This document shows positions 6,883-7,242 of a DNA stretch of 7,242 nucleotides, piece by piece. Every line of letters begins with the position of its first letter. The first letter of the stretch is position 1. The DNA comes from Actinomycetales bacterium (lineage in GTDB: Bacteria > Actinomycetota > Actinomycetes > Actinomycetales > Dermabacteraceae): NCBI GenBank assembly GCA_012799425.1, contig JAAZLF010000213.1, forward strand, positions 1-7,242, given 5' to 3'. The position numbers and the translations under genes are program-made. The notes below the pieces were generated by a model, which saw nothing but the letters and a program-made list of their open reading frames with translations, was not told where the DNA came from and searched no databases.

Positions 6883-6889
6883 GGCCTCA
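6880..6889. repeat. Palindrome TGAGGCCTCA holding both convergent stop codons
   Basis: The plus-strand TGA of the DUF1846 gene (6880-6882) and the minus-strand TGA of the acetyltransferase gene (6889-6887) are mirror images within one exact 10-base palindrome. Only 4 bases lie between the genes, so no separate intergenic terminator can fit. A hairpin here would have almost no loop, so a role in termination is doubtful. Confidence 0.4.
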
Positions 6890-7242
6890 TTCCTCCACGG
6901 TGCGCAGCACGCGCGCCGGGGATCCGACGACGAGAGCCTTGGCAGGAACGTCCTTGGTGACCACCGAGGCGGCGGCGACGACGGCATCATCACCGATGGT
7001 GACCCCGGGAAGGATCGTCACGTTCGCACCGATCCAGACGTTCCGCCCGATGAACACTGGCGCCGGCTGCAGGTCTCCGCGCCGTGAGGGAACGAGGTCG
7101 TGGTTGAGGGTGGCGATCATGGTGTTGTGGCCGATGAGGCAGTCGTCGCCGATCTCTATCCCGCCCTGGTCCTGGAAGCGGCAGCCGGCATTGAGGAACA
7201 CGCGCTTCCCCAGGCGGATGTTCTTGCCGAAATCCGAGGTGA
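6887..7242 (-). CDS. Sugar O-acetyltransferase, hexapeptide-repeat type (partial, N-terminus beyond window)
   Basis: The last 118 residues of a left-handed beta-helix acetyltransferase of the maltose/galactoside O-acetyltransferase (LacA/Maa) group, which moves an acetyl group from acetyl-CoA to a sugar or similar hydroxyl. The frame is still open at the window edge and reads TSDFGKNIRLGKRVFLNAGC, typical of the interior of such proteins, so the internal GTG at 7201 is not the start. Visible are FQDQGGIEIGDDCLIGHN, then ATLNHDL with the presumed catalytic His, and hexapeptide repeats (IGRNVWIGANVTILPGVTIG) ending in VTKDVPAKALVVGSPARVL, the usual C-terminal closure. Full-length relatives have roughly 180-200 residues, so about 70 or so are missing. 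It converges on DUF1846 with a 4-base gap. The acceptor is unknown. Confidence 0.88.
   Translation of the reverse strand, partial: TSDFGKNIRLGKRVFLNAGCRFQDQGGIEIGDDCLIGHNTMIATLNHDLVPSRRGDLQPAPVFIGRNVWIGANVTILPGVTIGDDAVVAAASVVTKDVPAKALVVGSPARVLRTVEE

Overview
The window is very GC-rich, with third codon positions almost all G or C. It uses GTG and TTG starts, has purine-rich ribosome binding sites, and carries one promoter of the actinobacterial leaderless type. This points to a high-GC Gram-positive actinobacterium. Protein style suggests the Micrococcales (Brachybacterium and relatives come to mind), but that is an impression and not a measurement. I see no tRNA, rRNA, CRISPR array, insertion sequence or phage gene.

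Layout. (1) 98-2032, plus strand: a complete cytoplasmic glycoside hydrolase of family GH127 (DUF1680, beta-L-arabinofuranosidase type) with its zinc-cysteine active site intact. (2) 2062-4998, minus strand: a compact three-gene operon read right to left. It encodes a ThuA-family protein (4195-4998), a Gfo/Idh/MocA-family NAD(P)-dependent oxidoreductase (3077-4198) and a LacI-family repressor (2062-3054). The first two genes overlap by ATGA and the third follows after 22 bases. The operon converges on the GH127 gene, with only 29 bases between the stop codons. (3) 4999-5352: a 354-base divergent intergenic region. It holds a perfect 16-base palindrome with a central CG, a weaker second copy 153 bases away, and an extended -10 element placed to drive a leaderless transcript rightward. 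(4) 5353-6882, plus strand: a complete DUF1846 (UPF0371) protein, conserved but of unknown function. (5) 6887 to the window end, minus strand: the C-terminal part of a hexapeptide-repeat sugar O-acetyltransferase, with its stop 4 bases from the DUF1846 stop.

How the genes may work together. A ThuA protein next to a Gfo/Idh/MocA dehydrogenase resembles the rhizobial ThuA/ThuB pair, which handles trehalose and related disaccharides through 3-keto derivatives. Here the pair is coupled to its own LacI-type regulator, and a LacI-like operator lies upstream of the operon, so an autoregulated sugar-oxidation module is the simplest reading. The neighbouring GH127 enzyme could supply or share the substrate, but it has its own strand and no visible copy of the operator. 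No transporter lies in the window. DUF1846 and the acetyltransferase look like separate units.

I did not find a clearly new system. The most testable points are the operator and regulator pairing, the substrate of the ThuA/oxidoreductase pair, and the leaderless DUF1846 gene.
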